From Akkermansiaceae bacterium (GTDB lineage Bacteria; Verrucomicrobiota; Verrucomicrobiia; Verrucomicrobiales; Akkermansiaceae), in NCBI GenBank assembly GCA_023301335.1, contig JALZVA010000107.1, positions 1 to 33,958 on the forward strand: a DNA stretch of 33,958 nucleotides. Direction: 5' to 3'. Both the position numbers and the translations under genes were made by a program. Below are positions 33,567-33,958 of the stretch, piece by piece (the first letter of the stretch is position 1; every line of letters starts with the position of its first letter). Below the pieces are notes generated by a model. It worked only from the letters and a program-made list of their open reading frames with translations. It did no database searches and had not been told where the DNA came from.

Positions 33567-33604
33567 GACAGGTCCTCCTGATATTCAGCCATCAAAAATA
33601 TAGC

Positions 33605-33647
33605 GCTCCGTTCAGTCTCGATATTCCGAGGTTCACGGAGCTTTTTT
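33605..33647 (+). terminator. glmM-acetyltransferase-glmS operon terminator
   Basis: GCTCCGT (33605-33611) pairs with ACGGAGC (33635-33641), with an inner CTCG/CGAG pair, and is followed directly by six T residues. Confidence 0.85.
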
Positions 33648-33697
33648 ATGGGGGTTAGTTGATTTTACAAAGAGAGCCTATAACAGTCTATCCTTTT

Positions 33698-33958
33698 TTA
33701 GTACCCACCATTAGCACTCCAAGACGTCATCGCAAAGAACAACACGGCAGCACCATAAAGTAATCCAGCTAGAGCACAACTGATCCAACGTGCATCTTCT
33801 TTCACCACCCAATTGATCACATCGCGTAACAGGAAGGGCATTCCCACCATGAATAATCCTGAAATAAGCATCCCATATGCATAGATAGGAAGGAGATGCT
33901 TCCCTGTTGGCCAATCGCCAAAGCAGCTATAGAGTAAAGGTGCTGCAGCCATTAAACA
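33698..33958 (-). CDS. Incomplete membrane protein at the right edge
   Basis: A minus-strand frame ending at 33698 that is open to the edge of the window; an ATG lies at 33952, but in-frame codons continue before it, so the start may be outside. The visible 84-86 residues hold two hydrophobic helices, about AYGMLISGLFMVGMPFLL and ISCALAGLLYGAAVLFFAM, and end SANGGY. No family is recognised. It faces the glmS operon tail to tail. Confidence 0.5.
   Translation of the reverse strand, partial: CLMAAAPLLYSCFGDWPTGKHLLPIYAYGMLISGLFMVGMPFLLRDVINWVVKEDARWISCALAGLLYGAAVLFFAMTSWSANGGY

Noticed and set aside
1..33958. Genome-wide reassignment of TGA to an amino acid
   Set aside because: TGA ends queE and the DCC gene at the normal family C-termini, and Trp residues are encoded by TGG.

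Overview
The window looks like chromosomal DNA from a free-living Gram-negative bacterium, most likely a member of the Verrucomicrobiota. That assignment is an inference from protein resemblance: a Lys/Ala-rich RpoD, lipoproteins, weak Shine-Dalgarno signals and an unusual housekeeping gene mix. No rRNA, tRNA, CRISPR array or insertion sequence was seen. Most of the DNA is of middling GC. The first kilobase is visibly AT-richer.

The most interesting result is two genes that appear broken by an in-frame TGA but read best as selenoproteins. In miaB (4617-6008) the TGA at 4647-4649 replaces the first Fe-S cluster cysteine of the TYG-C-QMN motif. In bcp/prx (9737-10207, minus) the TGA at 10060-10058 replaces the peroxidatic cysteine of the TPG-C motif. 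Each TGA is followed, at 25 and 23 nt, by a short stem with a 5-nt loop starting AG, as expected for a bacterial SECIS element. TGA is used as an ordinary stop elsewhere in the window and Trp is TGG, so this is not a code change.

Layout. 1-951: a partial, AT-rich exported hydrolase-like gene. 1135-2784: queD and an ATP-grasp-like gene. 2785-3160: an AT-rich gap with two identical TTATTCACA boxes (possible origin or DnaA-regulated region). 3161-6008: a lipoprotein hydrolase, a small lipoprotein and Sec-miaB. 6024-10207 (minus): bcp(Sec)-rsmA::nudix-rsgA-M29 aminopeptidase. 10362-12621 (minus): ECF sigma, probable anti-sigma and PDZ protein. 12772-14402 (minus): a membrane-anchored unknown, a zinc-ribbon protein and rpsT. 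14580-15864: queE and a small membrane protein. 15917-19759 (minus): a GbsR-like regulator and a five-gene membrane operon (DCC protein, two paralogous four-helix proteins, MBOAT, TIGR01777 epimerase) linked by two copies of the same perfect palindrome. 19848-21090: cobalamin adenosyltransferase and an L,D-transpeptidase. 21155-26463 (minus): an acidic repeat protein, dnaA and rpoD. 26713-33566: glnD, then glmM - stand-alone hexapeptide acetyltransferase - glmS for UDP-GlcNAc synthesis. 33698-33958: an incomplete membrane protein.

Functionally the window is rich in RNA modification and ribosome maturation genes (queD, queE, miaB, rsmA, rsgA, rpsT), replication and transcription initiation genes (dnaA, rpoD, an ECF sigma) and envelope precursor synthesis. 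No selenocysteine machinery (selA, selB, selC, selD) is visible here, so the selenoprotein reading predicts that it lies elsewhere in the genome.
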